A DNA stretch of 64,000 bases, taken from an uncultured Eubacteriales bacterium (lineage in GTDB: Bacteria; Bacillota; Clostridia; Christensenellales; Borkfalkiaceae). The translations under genes and the position numbers were made by a program. Shown one piece after another: positions 36,450 through 46,307 of this stretch. Under the pieces are notes generated by a model that had not been told where the DNA came from, did not search any database, and saw only the letters and a program-made list of their open reading frames with translations. How positions within the stretch are numbered: the stretch's first letter is position 1; each line of letters starts with the position of its first letter. The stretch covers positions 84,784 through 148,783 of the forward strand of contig CACXGN010000003.1 in the NCBI GenBank assembly GCA_902767225.1. Reading direction: 5' to 3'.

Positions 36450-37724
36450 ATGCTTACAGCAATAACCGGAATCAACTGGGGAGACGAAGGAAAAGGCAGA
36501 ATGGTCGATTTGCTCTCGTCTGAATACGACGTGGTCGTTCGTTATCAGGGGGGCAACAACGCGGGGCACACCGTCGTAAACGAAAAGGGTAAATTTATTT
36601 TAAACCTTTTGCCTTCGGGAATTTTAAGAGACGACGTAGTCAACGTAATGGGAAACGGCATGGTGGTAGATATAAAGCACCTTGTCGAAGAGATGGGAAG
36701 ACTTAATGACGGCGGAATTGTAATAACGCCGAAAAATCTTAAAATTTCGGATAGAGCGGTTATCTGTATGCCGTATAACGTCATGCAAGACTGTTTGGAA
36801 GAAACCCGTCTTGCGGGCAAAAAATTCGGTTCCACCCGTCGCGGAATCGCGCCGATTTACGGCGATAAGTATATGAAAAAAGCCGTCCGCATGGGCGAAC
36901 TTTTCGATATGAACGCATTAAAAGAAAGGCTTGCCGATATAGTAGAGTGGAAAAATCTTACGATAGTAAACGTATATAACGGCGAACCCGTTAAACTTGA
37001 CGACATGATGGATTACCTTAAAACTTACGGAGAAAAACTTCTTCCGTTTATCACGGACACGGGGCTATACCTTAACGAAGCGAATAAAAACGGCAAAAAG
37101 ATAATGTTCGAAGCCCAACTCGGTGCGCTTCGCGATATAGACTTCGGTATTTATCCTTATACGTCGTCTTCAAACTCGATTGCGGCATACGCACCCATAG
37201 GCGCGGGCGTTCCGAACCTTAAACTCGACCTTTCGATAGGTATAACGAAAGCCTATTCTACGTGTGTGGGCGAAGGTCCGTTCACCGTCGAATATTTCGG
37301 CGAAAAGGCGGAAGAACTAAGAAAAGCCGGCGGGGAATACGGCGCGGCTACCGGCAGACCGAGAAGAGTCGGTCCGTTTGACGTGGTCGCAAGTAAATAC
37401 GGTATCCGTATGCAGGGCGCTGACGAAATAGCGCTCACTAAACTTGACGTTCTGTCGTATTTAGACGAGATAGAAGTCTGCGTCGGATACGAAAAAGACG
37501 GCGTGGTTACGGAAGAGTTCCCGTTCACCCAAAATCTCGAATCATATAAACCCGTGCTTATAAAACTTCCCGGTTGGAAAAAAGATATAAGCGGAGCAAG
37601 AAAGGTATCCGACCTTCCGAAAGAAGCGATCGATTATATTAAATATATCGAAAAGGCGGTAGACGCTAAAATAAAATACGTTTCCGTAGGTGCGGAAAGA
37701 GAAGCATACGTTATTTTTGACTGA
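36450..37724 (+). CDS. purA: adenylosuccinate synthetase
   Basis: A 424-aa enzyme making adenylosuccinate from IMP, Asp and GTP. GINWGDEGKGRMVDLL (P-loop-like with catalytic Asp), QGGNNAGHTVVNEKGKF, GSTRRGIAPIYGDK, ATGRPRRVGPFD and KLDVLSYLDE are diagnostic. The start is ATG 36450, with GGAGG at 36441; the upstream open frame runs into the promoter and is not used. Confidence 0.96.
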   Translation: MLTAITGINWGDEGKGRMVDLLSSEYDVVVRYQGGNNAGHTVVNEKGKFILNLLPSGILRDDVVNVMGNGMVVDIKHLVEEMGRLNDGGIVITPKNLKISDRAVICMPYNVMQDCLEETRLAGKKFGSTRRGIAPIYGDKYMKKAVRMGELFDMNALKERLADIVEWKNLTIVNVYNGEPVKLDDMMDYLKTYGEKLLPFITDTGLYLNEANKNGKKIMFEAQLGALRDIDFGIYPYTSSSNSIAAYAPIGAGVPNLKLDLSIGITKAYSTCVGEGPFTVEYFGEKAEELRKAGGEYGAATGRPRRVGPFDVVASKYGIRMQGADEIALTKLDVLSYLDEIEVCVGYEKDGVVTEEFPFTQNLESYKPVLIKLPGWKKDISGARKVSDLPKEAIDYIKYIEKAVDAKIKYVSVGAEREAYVIFD

Positions 37725-37737
37725 TAGGAGACTTATT

Positions 37738-39234
37738 TTGAAAAGGTGCAGCGGAATACTTATGCCGATTTTTTCCCTTCCTTCTAAATACGGGATCGGA
37801 AGTTTCGGAAGCGAGAGTTACGAATTTATAGATTTTTTGAAAAAGAGCGGGCAAAAGGTGTGGCAGATATTGCCGCTCGTGCAGACGGGATACGGCAATT
37901 CACCCTATTCTTCCGTTTGTTCAACTTCTTTTTCGCCCTATTTTATAAGTCTTGAAACGTTAAAAGAAGAAAAGCTTTTGACCGCAAACGAAGTTAATGG
38001 CGCAAAGATAGATACTAAATACGTAGATTACGGCAAACTTTATAACGTCCGCTATCCGCTGCTTAGAATTGCCTTTAACCGTTTCGATAAAGAAGACGCG
38101 GAGTTTGCGGCTTTTTGTAAAAGCGGCGAATACCGTGATTACGCATTTTTTATGGCGATAAAAAAGGAAACCAACTATCAGCATTTTTACGAGTGGGAAG
38201 ACGGATTAAAATATCGCGATAAAAAGGCGCTGAATACTTTTTATAAAGAGAATAAAGACGAAGTTTTGTTCTGGCAGTTTTTGCAGTTCATGGCAAAAAA
38301 GCAATGGCTTGCCTTAAAAAAATACGCAAAAGAAAAGGGCGTTAAGATAATGGGCGATATGCCGCTTTACGTGGCACTCGATTCGGTAGACGTTTGGAAA
38401 GCGCCCGAACTATTTAAGCTCGACGAAAATTTCACACCCAAAAAAGTAGCGGGTGTTCCGCCGGATTATTTTTCGAGAACTGGGCAACTTTGGGGAAACC
38501 CCGTTTACGATTACGATACCCATAAAGCGGACAACTTCGCTTGGTGGAGAAAAAGGCTTAAAACCGCGCTTAAAATTTACGATTACGTTAGGATCGACCA
38601 CTTCCGCGGGCTTGACAGGTATTATGAAATTCCTTTCGGCGCTAACGACGCAACTTCGGGCGAGTGGGTGAAAGTCCCCAGCCGCGAACTATTCGACTCC
38701 GTTCATAGTGAAGTCGGAAAGGATAAAATAATCGCCGAAGATCTGGGCATAATAGACGACGGAGTTAGGGAACTTTTAAAATATACGGGCTATCCCGGTA
38801 TGAAGATACTTTCCTTCGCTTTCGACGGTATGCCGGACAACCTTTACCTTCCCGAAGCTATAGAAGAAAATTCGGTATGCTACACGGGCACGCACGATAA
38901 CGACACGCTAATGGGGCTTATCGAAAAAGCGTCGGACTGGGATAAAAACAATCTTTTAAACGGCGCAAAAAACAGCCTTAAAAAGATGGGAATAAAAGCG
39001 GAAATAACCGATAATAAATCGCTTGCCGCCGCGATAATAAATTTGGGCTTTGCGTCAAAATCAAACCTTTTTATCGTGCCCATGCAAGATTATCTTTTTA
39101 TGGGCGGCGATATGCGTATAAACGAACCTGGGACTGTTAAAGATCAGAACTGGGCTGTTCGTTTTTCCAAGTCGGATTTTACCGCAAAGGTATCAGAACG
39201 CATTTTAAAGCTTGTTAAAAAATATAATAGATAA
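37738..39234 (+). CDS. malQ: 4-alpha-glucanotransferase
   Basis: A 498-aa GH77 enzyme that rearranges alpha-1,4-glucans. LPSKYGIGSFGSESYEFIDF, WQILPLVQTGYGNSPYSSVC, GDMPLYVALDSVDVW, PDYFSRTGQLWGNPVYDYD, VRIDHFRGLDRYYEIP (nucleophile Asp), IIAEDLGIIDDGVR and YTGTHDNDTL (acid residues) are typical. The start is TTG 37738 after AGGAG. It stands next to purA without an evident link, so the carbon-storage context is not shown. Confidence 0.95.
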   Translation: MKRCSGILMPIFSLPSKYGIGSFGSESYEFIDFLKKSGQKVWQILPLVQTGYGNSPYSSVCSTSFSPYFISLETLKEEKLLTANEVNGAKIDTKYVDYGKLYNVRYPLLRIAFNRFDKEDAEFAAFCKSGEYRDYAFFMAIKKETNYQHFYEWEDGLKYRDKKALNTFYKENKDEVLFWQFLQFMAKKQWLALKKYAKEKGVKIMGDMPLYVALDSVDVWKAPELFKLDENFTPKKVAGVPPDYFSRTGQLWGNPVYDYDTHKADNFAWWRKRLKTALKIYDYVRIDHFRGLDRYYEIPFGANDATSGEWVKVPSRELFDSVHSEVGKDKIIAEDLGIIDDGVRELLKYTGYPGMKILSFAFDGMPDNLYLPEAIEENSVCYTGTHDNDTLMGLIEKASDWDKNNLLNGAKNSLKKMGIKAEITDNKSLAAAIINLGFASKSNLFIVPMQDYLFMGGDMRINEPGTVKDQNWAVRFSKSDFTAKVSERILKLVKKYNR

Positions 39235-39719
39235 TGGAAATGTCAACGAAAAGAAAAACCGTTTTCATAATACTTTTAATATTAACTGCGGCAACCCTAT
39301 CGTTTATCTTCGTCAACTCTTGCCTTCCGGGCGAGATTTCCACCGAAGAATCGAACTCGGTTTATAGCGGTATTTTAAAGCCGCTTTTAGCGCCGCTCGA
39401 GGGTATTTTCGGCGAGTTTTTAGACGAATATAACGCAAGAAAGATAGCGCACGTTTTAGAATACTTTCTTCTTGCCGTAGAGTTTAATCTTCTTGCCGTA
39501 ACCTTAAAAAAATACGATATTAAAAGGGTGGGGATAATTCTTCTTTTCGGCGTTTTGGTCGCGCTGTTTGACGAAACTTTGCAGATCTTTTCCGGGCGCG
39601 GACCTATGATAGAAGACGTTTGGATCGACTTTATAGGCGTATTTTTAGCAACCGCAATAATTTATCTTATCGTTTTGATAATCAGGGCGATTAAAAATAA
39701 AAAGAATAAAAAGGCATAA
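39234..39719 (+). CDS. VanZ-like membrane protein
   Basis: A 161-aa protein with about four helices. RKIAHVLEYFLLAVEFNLLA and LFDETLQIFSGRGPMIEDVW, IDFIGVF are the VanZ-family motifs. The family is tied to glycopeptide tolerance in VanA-type strains but is common without it; function here is unknown. Its ATG overlaps the malQ stop. Confidence 0.85.
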   Translation: MEMSTKRKTVFIILLILTAATLSFIFVNSCLPGEISTEESNSVYSGILKPLLAPLEGIFGEFLDEYNARKIAHVLEYFLLAVEFNLLAVTLKKYDIKRVGIILLFGVLVALFDETLQIFSGRGPMIEDVWIDFIGVFLATAIIYLIVLIIRAIKNKKNKKA

Positions 39720-39725
39720 AATATT

Positions 39726-39752
39726 AAGTCCGCAAATTTGCGGACTTTTTTA
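39726..39752 (+). terminator. terminator after the VanZ-like gene
   Basis: AAGTCCGCAAA / TTTGCGGACTT palindrome followed by T-run. Confidence 0.9.
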
Positions 39753-39760
39753 TTTTTAAG

Positions 39761-39789
39761 TTTACAAAATTTAAGCGGTATTATATAAT
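39761..39789 (+). promoter_or_regulatory. sigma-A promoter directly before the S26-like gene
   Basis: TTTACA (39761-39766), 17-bp spacer, TATAAT (39784-39789). The -10 ends six bases before the ATG at 39796, so the transcript likely starts at or next to the start codon. Confidence 0.75.
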
Positions 39790-39795
39790 GTATTT

Positions 39796-40257
39796 ATGAA
39801 AAACGATTATAAAACCGAACTTGAAAAAAAGGGCATAATAGGTTTTGTTCCGGGCGGCAACAGTATGTGGCCTACCTTAAAAGATAAGTCGCAGTCGGTC
39901 GTCGTCAGAAAAAAAGAAGGAAGGCTTAATAAGTATGACGTCGGCTTATTTTTAAGGGACGATAACACTTACGTTATGCATAGGGTAATTAAAGTTTTGC
40001 CGGACGGCTATATCTTTTTGGGCGATAGCCAAATCACGCCCGAAAAAGTATCGGAAGAAAACGTTATAGGCGTTTTGGTGGGCTTTAACCGTAAGAATAA
40101 GTTCATTTCGGTGGAAGACGAAAGTTATAAAAAAGAAGTTTATAAACTTTTTAAGAACGATAAAAAGCGCCTTAAAAGAGTGAAACGCCACTTCTTTATC
40201 TTGGGCGTTAAAAGTAAAATTAAAAGAATTTTCAAAAAGGAAAAAGCAAATGACTGA
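39796..40257 (+). CDS. S24/S26-type peptidase-like protein without membrane anchor
   Basis: A 153-aa soluble protein. GFVPGGNSMWPTLKDKSQSV carries the Ser of box B (SMxPT) and TYVMHRVIKVLPDGYIFLGD resembles the HRV and GD boxes of SipW/archaeal-type signal peptidases, where His replaces the general-base Lys. No lysine is seen at the usual bacterial place (NKYDVGLF). There is no signal anchor, unlike true signal peptidases, and the C-terminus is strongly basic. It has no Shine-Dalgarno site and probably a leaderless mRNA. It overlaps proA by 8 bp. Confidence 0.65.
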   Translation: MKNDYKTELEKKGIIGFVPGGNSMWPTLKDKSQSVVVRKKEGRLNKYDVGLFLRDDNTYVMHRVIKVLPDGYIFLGDSQITPEKVSEENVIGVLVGFNRKNKFISVEDESYKKEVYKLFKNDKKRLKRVKRHFFILGVKSKIKRIFKKEKAND

Positions 40258-41509
40258 TCTAAATAATATCGGCAAAAACGCTAAAGCCGCCGCTAAAAAC
40301 TTAAACACGCTGTCGGAAGATATAATAAATTCCGCACTAAATAGCGTTGCGGAAGAGATACTTATCGCATCTGACTACCTTATAAGCGAGAACGCAAAGG
40401 ACGTATCAAAAGCAAAAGCAGACGGTAAAAGTGCCGCGTTTATAGATAGATTAACGCTTAATAGTTCGGTTATATCCGGCATGGCGGAAGGGGTAAAAAA
40501 GGTCGCTATGCTTAAAAGCCCCGTCGGCGAGTGCGTTTACGAGTATGAAAATAAAGAACAGAATATAAAGATTAAAAAGGTAAACGTTCCTTTCGGCGTC
40601 GTCGGTATGATATACGAAGCAAGACCGAACGTCACGCTTGACGCGTTTGCTCTCGCACTAAAAACCTTTAACGCAGTAATATTAAAGGGCGGTTCGGACG
40701 CTATAAACAGCAATATTGCATGCGTAAAGATAATTAAAAAAGCACTTAAAGATAACGGTATCGATCCGAACGCCTGCCAGCTTATAGAAGATACTTCGAG
40801 AGAAACTACCTTGGCGTTTATGAAACTCAATAAATACGTAGACCTTTTGATCCCGCGCGGCGGAGCGGCTCTCATTAAAAACGCCGTTGAAAATTCTACG
40901 ATTCCCATTATCGAAACGGGAACTGGGAATTGCCACGTTTTCGTGGACGAATCCGCAAATATTAAAATGGCGGCGGACGTTATTTTTAACGCAAAAACCC
41001 AACGCTATTCGGTATGTAACGCGTGCGAATCTTTGGTTATTCACGAAAAGATAGCAAAAGATGTTTTGCCCGCCATTTACGATAGGCTTTCCGAAAAGAA
41101 AGTGGAAATGCGTTGCGATGAATTATCTTATCAAATCTTAAAGGGAAAAGAAAACGTTATTAAGGCAACCGACGAAGATTTTTATACCGAGTTCGGCGAC
41201 GCGATAATTTCGGTAAAAGTGGTAAAAGATATAGACGAAGCGATAGATTTTATCAACGAACACTCTACCCGACACTCCGAATCTATCATAACCGAAAATT
41301 TATCCAATGCCGAAAAGTTCCAAAAGAACATAGATTCTTCTTGCGTTTATCATAACGCGTCCACCAGATTTTCGGACGGTTTCGTGTTCGGGCTTGGCGC
41401 GGAGATAGGTATTTCCACCCAAAAACTCCACGCAAGGGGACCGATGGGGCTAAACGCTCTCGTTACCACCAAATATACGGTTTCCGGCAACGGCTCGGTC
41501 AGAAAATAA
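40250..41509 (+). CDS. proA: gamma-glutamyl phosphate reductase
   Basis: A 419-aa enzyme of proline synthesis, reducing gamma-glutamyl phosphate with NADPH. VPFGVVGMIYEARPNVTLDA, VILKGGSDAINSN, LIPRGGAALIK, ETGTGNCHVFVDE and AKTQRYSVCNACESLV (catalytic Cys) are diagnostic. proB is not adjacent, which is unusual. AAAGG precedes the ATG. Confidence 0.95.
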   Translation: MTDLNNIGKNAKAAAKNLNTLSEDIINSALNSVAEEILIASDYLISENAKDVSKAKADGKSAAFIDRLTLNSSVISGMAEGVKKVAMLKSPVGECVYEYENKEQNIKIKKVNVPFGVVGMIYEARPNVTLDAFALALKTFNAVILKGGSDAINSNIACVKIIKKALKDNGIDPNACQLIEDTSRETTLAFMKLNKYVDLLIPRGGAALIKNAVENSTIPIIETGTGNCHVFVDESANIKMAADVIFNAKTQRYSVCNACESLVIHEKIAKDVLPAIYDRLSEKKVEMRCDELSYQILKGKENVIKATDEDFYTEFGDAIISVKVVKDIDEAIDFINEHSTRHSESIITENLSNAEKFQKNIDSSCVYHNASTRFSDGFVFGLGAEIGISTQKLHARGPMGLNALVTTKYTVSGNGSVRK

Positions 41510-41525
41510 TTAAGCAAAACATATT

Positions 41526-41556
41526 AAAACCCTTGAATTTTACAGGGGTTTTTATT
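41526..41556 (+). terminator. terminator after proA
   Basis: AAAACCC..TG / CA..GGGTTTT stem and T-run. Confidence 0.75.
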
Positions 41557-41592
41557 TTTTTGAAAAAATTTTAAAAAAATGCCGTAAAACTC

Positions 41593-41621
41593 TTGACAAG
41601 GTAACCTTTAAGTTATACAAT
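41593..41621 (+). promoter_or_regulatory. sigma-A promoter of the heat-shock operon
   Basis: TTGACA (41593-41598), 17-bp spacer, TACAAT (41616-41621). Confidence 0.85.
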
Positions 41622-41632
41622 AAAGTCAAAAG

Positions 41633-41659
41633 TTAGCAATCGAGCAAAAAGAGTGCTAA
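41633..41659. promoter_or_regulatory. CIRCE operator for HrcA
   Basis: TTAGCAATC, 9 bp, GAGTGCTAA. The right half is consensus; the left half has A instead of C at position 7. It lies in the 5' leader just after the promoter, where HrcA blocks transcription until heat stress. Confidence 0.93.
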
Positions 41660-41695
41660 CAAAAAGCGGGCTAAATTGCCAAAGGAAAACGGAGT

Positions 41696-42718
41696 ATGAA
41701 ACTCTCTGACAGGAAAAAGAAAATTTTACAACTTGTTATTGACGATTATATTTCGACAGCGCAGCCGGTTTCAAGCAAAAGCATAACCGAAAAATATATG
41801 AACGACATAAGTTCGGCAACCGTCAGAAGCGAACTTGCGGGCTTGGAAGAGTTGGGGTTTTTGATCCAGCCGCACACGTCCAGCGGGCGTATCCCTTCGG
41901 TTGAAGCGTATAAATTATACGTAAACGAACTTATGGAACGCGGAAAGCTCACGGGGAAAGAGATCGGCGCTATTAAAAACGCGTTTAAAGAGCGGACGGA
42001 AAATCTTGAAGAAGTCGTCTCTTTCGCGGTTAAAGTTATAAGCGATTTAACCGATTACACGTCTTTGGGTTTTGCGGCGCATAGCGGAAAGGAAAAGATC
42101 GTAAAGATAGACATATTCCGTTACCGCAAAAACGTGGCACTTTTGCTTATAGTTACCGAGAACACGCTTATAAAAGATAAATATATCGATATTCCGAACG
42201 AAATGACGGACGATCAGATTAAAGAAGCAAGTAACCTTTTATCAGATCTGTTCGTAGGCAAGAACTTTTCGGAGATATTAACTATCGGCGAAAAGGCGCT
42301 TGAAGAGTTCAAAAACTACCGCGAGATCTTCGAAGGTGTTATGGACGCGATTGAAGATTATATCGACAATAAGAATAACGATATAATAATGGAAGGCGAG
42401 AATAAGATCCTGCACCACCCCGAATATAGCGACGCCGAGAAAGTCAAAAACTTTCTGTCCGTCGTTACCAGCAAAGATAGGCTTATCGATCTTCTTTCCG
42501 AAGATAACGACAATATAGAAGTTAGCATCAAGATCGGCGGAGACGAAGGGGAAGAAGGTTTATCCGACTGTTCGCTGGTTACCGCAACGTATACGGCAAG
42601 CGGAGTGAATATCGGAACTTACGGCGTTATAGGACCAAGACGCATGGACTATCAGAAAGTCGTTTCGGTATTAGAAGGCGTCGGAAGAATACTTGAAGAC
42701 CTTCTTGACAATAAATAG
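41696..42718 (+). CDS. hrcA: heat-inducible transcription repressor HrcA
   Basis: A 340-aa repressor. The N-terminal winged helix (SDRKKKILQLVIDDYISTAQ, VSSKSITEKYMNDISSATVR, HTSSGRIPSVEAYKLYV) and the C-terminal GAF-like part ending with ASGVNIGTYGVIGPRRMDYQ are typical. It binds the CIRCE site upstream and controls its own operon. Confidence 0.96.
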   Translation: MKLSDRKKKILQLVIDDYISTAQPVSSKSITEKYMNDISSATVRSELAGLEELGFLIQPHTSSGRIPSVEAYKLYVNELMERGKLTGKEIGAIKNAFKERTENLEEVVSFAVKVISDLTDYTSLGFAAHSGKEKIVKIDIFRYRKNVALLLIVTENTLIKDKYIDIPNEMTDDQIKEASNLLSDLFVGKNFSEILTIGEKALEEFKNYREIFEGVMDAIEDYIDNKNNDIIMEGENKILHHPEYSDAEKVKNFLSVVTSKDRLIDLLSEDNDNIEVSIKIGGDEGEEGLSDCSLVTATYTASGVNIGTYGVIGPRRMDYQKVVSVLEGVGRILEDLLDNK

Positions 42719-42731
42719 TATAAAGGAAATA

Positions 42732-43253
42732 ATGATGGACGAAAAAAAGAAAGAAAAAGTTAAAACCGAATCCGAAGAAGAAATTAAAGAAACGGATCAA
42801 ACCGAAAAGCTTAACAAAAAGATCGAAGATTTAACCGCCAAAGCAGACGAGTATAAAGATAAGTGGATGCGTTCGGTTGCCGAATTCGATAATTACAAAA
42901 AGCGCAACGCCAAACTCTGGCAAGACGCTTTTGCCGAAGGCAAGGCGGACGTTTTGCTTAAAATTCTGCCTATCGGCGACAATCTCGATATGGCGATAGG
43001 TATGGGGCTTGACGAAAAAACCACCGAAGGGCTGAAACTTTTAAAGCGCAAATTCAGCGAAACGCTTGCCGCCTTGGAAGTTGAAGAGATAAACCCCGAA
43101 GGCGAGAAGTTCGATCCTAACTTTGCCGAAGCGATTATGCAGGAAGAAGGCGCAGAAGGCGAAGAAAGCGACACGGTAAAACGGGTATTCCAAAAGGGAT
43201 ATAAAATTAAAGACAGAATCATAAGATACGCTAAGGTTAGCGTAGTGAAATAA
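42732..43253 (+). CDS. grpE: nucleotide exchange factor GrpE
   Basis: A 173-aa DnaK co-chaperone. An acidic, charged N-terminus and long coiled coil (KKIEDLTAKADEYKDKWMRS) lead to VAEFDNYKKRNAKLWQDAFA, LLKILPIGDNLDMAI and the beta-wing part (FDPNFAEAIMQEE, VFQKGYKIKDRIIRYAKVSV). ATG 42732 and 42735 are both possible after AAAGG; the frame is the same. Confidence 0.95.
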   Translation: MMDEKKKEKVKTESEEEIKETDQTEKLNKKIEDLTAKADEYKDKWMRSVAEFDNYKKRNAKLWQDAFAEGKADVLLKILPIGDNLDMAIGMGLDEKTTEGLKLLKRKFSETLAALEVEEINPEGEKFDPNFAEAIMQEEGAEGEESDTVKRVFQKGYKIKDRIIRYAKVSVVK

Positions 43254-43274
43254 AATAAAAAGGAGATTAAAATT

Positions 43275-45074
43275 ATGAAAACAATAGGAATAGATTTAGG
43301 AACAACAAACTCTTGCGTAGCCGTTATGGAAAACGGTGAACCGGTAGTTATAGCGAACGCCGAAGGTTCGAGAACCACGCCTTCCGTAGTCGCTTTCCAA
43401 AAAGACGGAGAAAGACTTGTCGGTCAGGTTGCAAAACGTCAGGCGGTATCTAACCCCGACAGAACAGTTTCTTCCATTAAAAGACATATGGGTGAAAACT
43501 ATAAGGTAAATATCGACGATAAGAGCTACACCCCGCAAGAAATTTCCGCAATGATACTATCTAAGCTTAAAAAAGACGCCGAAGCATATCTCGGCGGCAC
43601 GGTAACGGACGCGGTTATAACTTGCCCCGCATACTTTTCGGACAGTCAGCGTCAGGCAACGAAAGACGCAGGCAAGATCGCAGGTCTTAACGTTTTGCGT
43701 ATCATAAACGAACCGACGGCTGCGGCGCTTTCATACGGGCTTGATAAAGAAGGCAAAACCCAAAAGGTTATAATCTACGACTTAGGCGGCGGCACGTTCG
43801 ACGTTTCGATAATGGAAATAGGCGACGGCGTATTTGAAGTTTTGGCGACCAACGGCGACACGCATTTGGGCGGCGACGACTTCGATAAAAAGATCATGGA
43901 TTATCTCGTTGCCGAATTCAAACAGAAAGAAGGTATCGATTTAACGAACGATAAACTTGCTATGCAAAGACTTAAAGAAGCGGCGGAAAAAGCTAAGATC
44001 GAACTTTCCGGAATGAGCAAAACCAACATAAACCTTCCGTTCATCACGGCGGACGCAACAGGTCCTAAGCACCTTGACGTAGATTTAACCAAACAGAAAT
44101 TCGACGCTTTAACCGAAGACCTTGTTAACGCAACCGTTATTCCGATGAAAAAGGCTATGGAAGACGCAAAACTTTCGTATTCGGACGTAGATAAGGTCAT
44201 CTTGGTCGGCGGATCTACCAGAATCCCCGCGGTTATAGATAAAGTTCGTCAAATCACCGGCAAAGAACCGTTCAAGGGAATTAACCCTGACGAATGCGTT
44301 GCTATCGGCGCGGCTATCCAAGGCGGCGTTTTATCGGGCGAAGTTAAAGACGTTTTACTGTTAGACGTAACTCCGTTATCGCTCGGTATCGAAACTTTGG
44401 GCGGCGTTTGCACCAAACTTATCGAAAGAAACACTACTATCCCTGTAAAGAAATCGCAAGTCTTCTCGACCGCTGCGGACAATCAAACGCAAGTCGATAT
44501 TCACATATTGCAAGGTGAAAGAGAATTTGCGAAAGACAATAAAACGCTTGGCAGATTCGAACTTACGGGTATCGCTCCCGCACCGAGAGGCATACCGCAG
44601 ATCGAAGTTACCTTCGATATCGACGCAAACGGTATCGTAAACGTTTCGGCAAAAGACTTGGGAACAGGTAAATCGCAGAACATCACCATCACTTCTTCCA
44701 CAAACCTTTCCGACGCAGATATCGATAAAGCGGTAAAAGAAGCGAAACAATACGAAGAAGAAGATAAAAAGCGTAAAGAAAGCGTTGATTCGCACAATAA
44801 ACTTGACGGCATGATCTTTACCGTTGAAAAATCCATCAAGGATCTTGGCGATAAGATCTCCGAAGAAGACAAGGCTAAACTCGAAGAAGAAATCAAAGAA
44901 GCCAAGACCGAACTAGAGTCCAACGATAAAGAAAGAATGGATAAGGCGTTTGAAAAACTTTCCGAAGTTTCGCAGGGCGTATTCGCTAAGATCTATCAAC
45001 AGGCAAACCCGAACGCGGGTGCCGATCAAGGCGCGGGCGCAGGGGCTGACGGCGGAGAATTCCACCAGTCCTAA
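43275..45074 (+). CDS. dnaK: molecular chaperone DnaK (Hsp70)
   Basis: A 599-aa chaperone. [71 protein letters not shown] and [20 protein letters not shown] mark the ATPase. [14 protein letters not shown] and the substrate domain follow, ending in a Gly/Ala-rich tail ([20 protein letters not shown]). AAGGAG precedes the ATG. Confidence 0.98.
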   Translation: MKTIGIDLGTTNSCVAVMENGEPVVIANAEGSRTTPSVVAFQKDGERLVGQVAKRQAVSNPDRTVSSIKRHMGENYKVNIDDKSYTPQEISAMILSKLKKDAEAYLGGTVTDAVITCPAYFSDSQRQATKDAGKIAGLNVLRIINEPTAAALSYGLDKEGKTQKVIIYDLGGGTFDVSIMEIGDGVFEVLATNGDTHLGGDDFDKKIMDYLVAEFKQKEGIDLTNDKLAMQRLKEAAEKAKIELSGMSKTNINLPFITADATGPKHLDVDLTKQKFDALTEDLVNATVIPMKKAMEDAKLSYSDVDKVILVGGSTRIPAVIDKVRQITGKEPFKGINPDECVAIGAAIQGGVLSGEVKDVLLLDVTPLSLGIETLGGVCTKLIERNTTIPVKKSQVFSTAADNQTQVDIHILQGEREFAKDNKTLGRFELTGIAPAPRGIPQIEVTFDIDANGIVNVSAKDLGTGKSQNITITSSTNLSDADIDKAVKEAKQYEEEDKKRKESVDSHNKLDGMIFTVEKSIKDLGDKISEEDKAKLEEEIKEAKTELESNDKERMDKAFEKLSEVSQGVFAKIYQQANPNAGADQGAGAGADGGEFHQS

Positions 45075-45163
45075 AATTTAAAATATAAAAAACGACTGTC
45101 GGCGAGAGATTATTCTTTCGCCGAAAGTTCGTTACGGTAAAAAAATGTAGCGAAAAGGGTATC

Positions 45164-46306
45164 ATGGCAAAAGATTATTACGAAACACTCGGTGTAAGCA
45201 AAGACGCTTCTGCCGACGACATAAAAAAAGCATACAGAACACTCGTTAAAAAATATCACCCCGATCTTCATCCGAACGATAAAGCGGCAGCCGAAAAGTT
45301 TAAAGAGATAAACGAAGCGAACGAAGTTTTATCCGACGAAAAAAAGCGCAAGCAATACGACTTTGAACGCGAACACCCTAATATGGGTGGCTTCGGCGGC
45401 GCAGGTGCGGGCGGATTTTCCGGAGCTTCCGGCTTTGGCGGTTTTGAAGATATTTTCGGCGATATATTCGGCGGCTTCGGCGGGGCAAGATCAAGGGCGC
45501 AGACCAAAACCAAGGGCGAAGATATAACGCTAGAGCTCACTCTTTCGTTTTTAGACGCGGCAAAAGGGTGCAGAAGAGAAGTCGTTTATTCGCGAAACGA
45601 GCCTTGCTCAAAATGTAAGGGAACGGGCGCTAAAAACGGCACGGCGTATAAAACTTGCGAAAAGTGCGGTGGCACGGGGCAAGTGCAGTATACTTCGGGT
45701 AACGGATTTTTCCGTTCGGTTTCCGTCCGCCCGTGCGAAGAGTGTCACGGCACGGGTAAAAAGATAATAGAGCCTTGCGAAGAGTGTAAGGGCAAAGGAT
45801 ACGTTAAAAAGAGCACTAAACTTGTATTCGATATTCCAGCGGGCGCGGATAACGGCAGTTATATAAGTAAAGCGGGCTATGGCGAAGCAAGTAAAAACGG
45901 CGGACCCGCAGGCGATCTTTTCGTCGTTATAAAGGTTGAACCGAGCAAAATTTTCAGAAGAAAGAACTTCGATCTATACGTAGACCTTCCTATCAGCATA
46001 AAAACTGCGGCGCTCGGCGGAAAGGTAAAAGTTCCGTTGCTTGACGAAACGATGGACTATGCTATCCCCGAAGGCACGCAAAACGGCAAAATCTTTTTCG
46101 TTAAGGGTAAAGGTATTAAAACAAACCGCGGAACGGGCGATCTTTATATTTCGGTCAGCGTCGAAGTTCCCACAAAACTGTCAAGTAGGCAGAAAAAGAT
46201 GCTTGAAGATTTCGATACGGACAGCGACTTTAAGCAGACGCCCAAGATGAAAGAATTTAAGGAAAAAATGGAGAGTATGTACGGAAGAAATCCGTATGGT
46301 AAATAA
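45164..46306 (+). CDS. dnaJ: chaperone protein DnaJ
   Basis: A 380-aa type I J-protein. J domain with YHPDLHPND, Gly/Phe-rich region (~70-110), four zinc repeats [24 protein letters not shown] and CEECKGKG, then the substrate-binding C-terminus. The 89-bp gap after dnaK holds a weak hairpin (TCGGCGA / TCGCCGA) with no strong T-run, so read-through is likely. Confidence 0.97.
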   Translation: MAKDYYETLGVSKDASADDIKKAYRTLVKKYHPDLHPNDKAAAEKFKEINEANEVLSDEKKRKQYDFEREHPNMGGFGGAGAGGFSGASGFGGFEDIFGDIFGGFGGARSRAQTKTKGEDITLELTLSFLDAAKGCRREVVYSRNEPCSKCKGTGAKNGTAYKTCEKCGGTGQVQYTSGNGFFRSVSVRPCEECHGTGKKIIEPCEECKGKGYVKKSTKLVFDIPAGADNGSYISKAGYGEASKNGGPAGDLFVVIKVEPSKIFRRKNFDLYVDLPISIKTAALGGKVKVPLLDETMDYAIPEGTQNGKIFFVKGKGIKTNRGTGDLYISVSVEVPTKLSSRQKKMLEDFDTDSDFKQTPKMKEFKEKMESMYGRNPYGK

Positions 46307-46307
46307 T

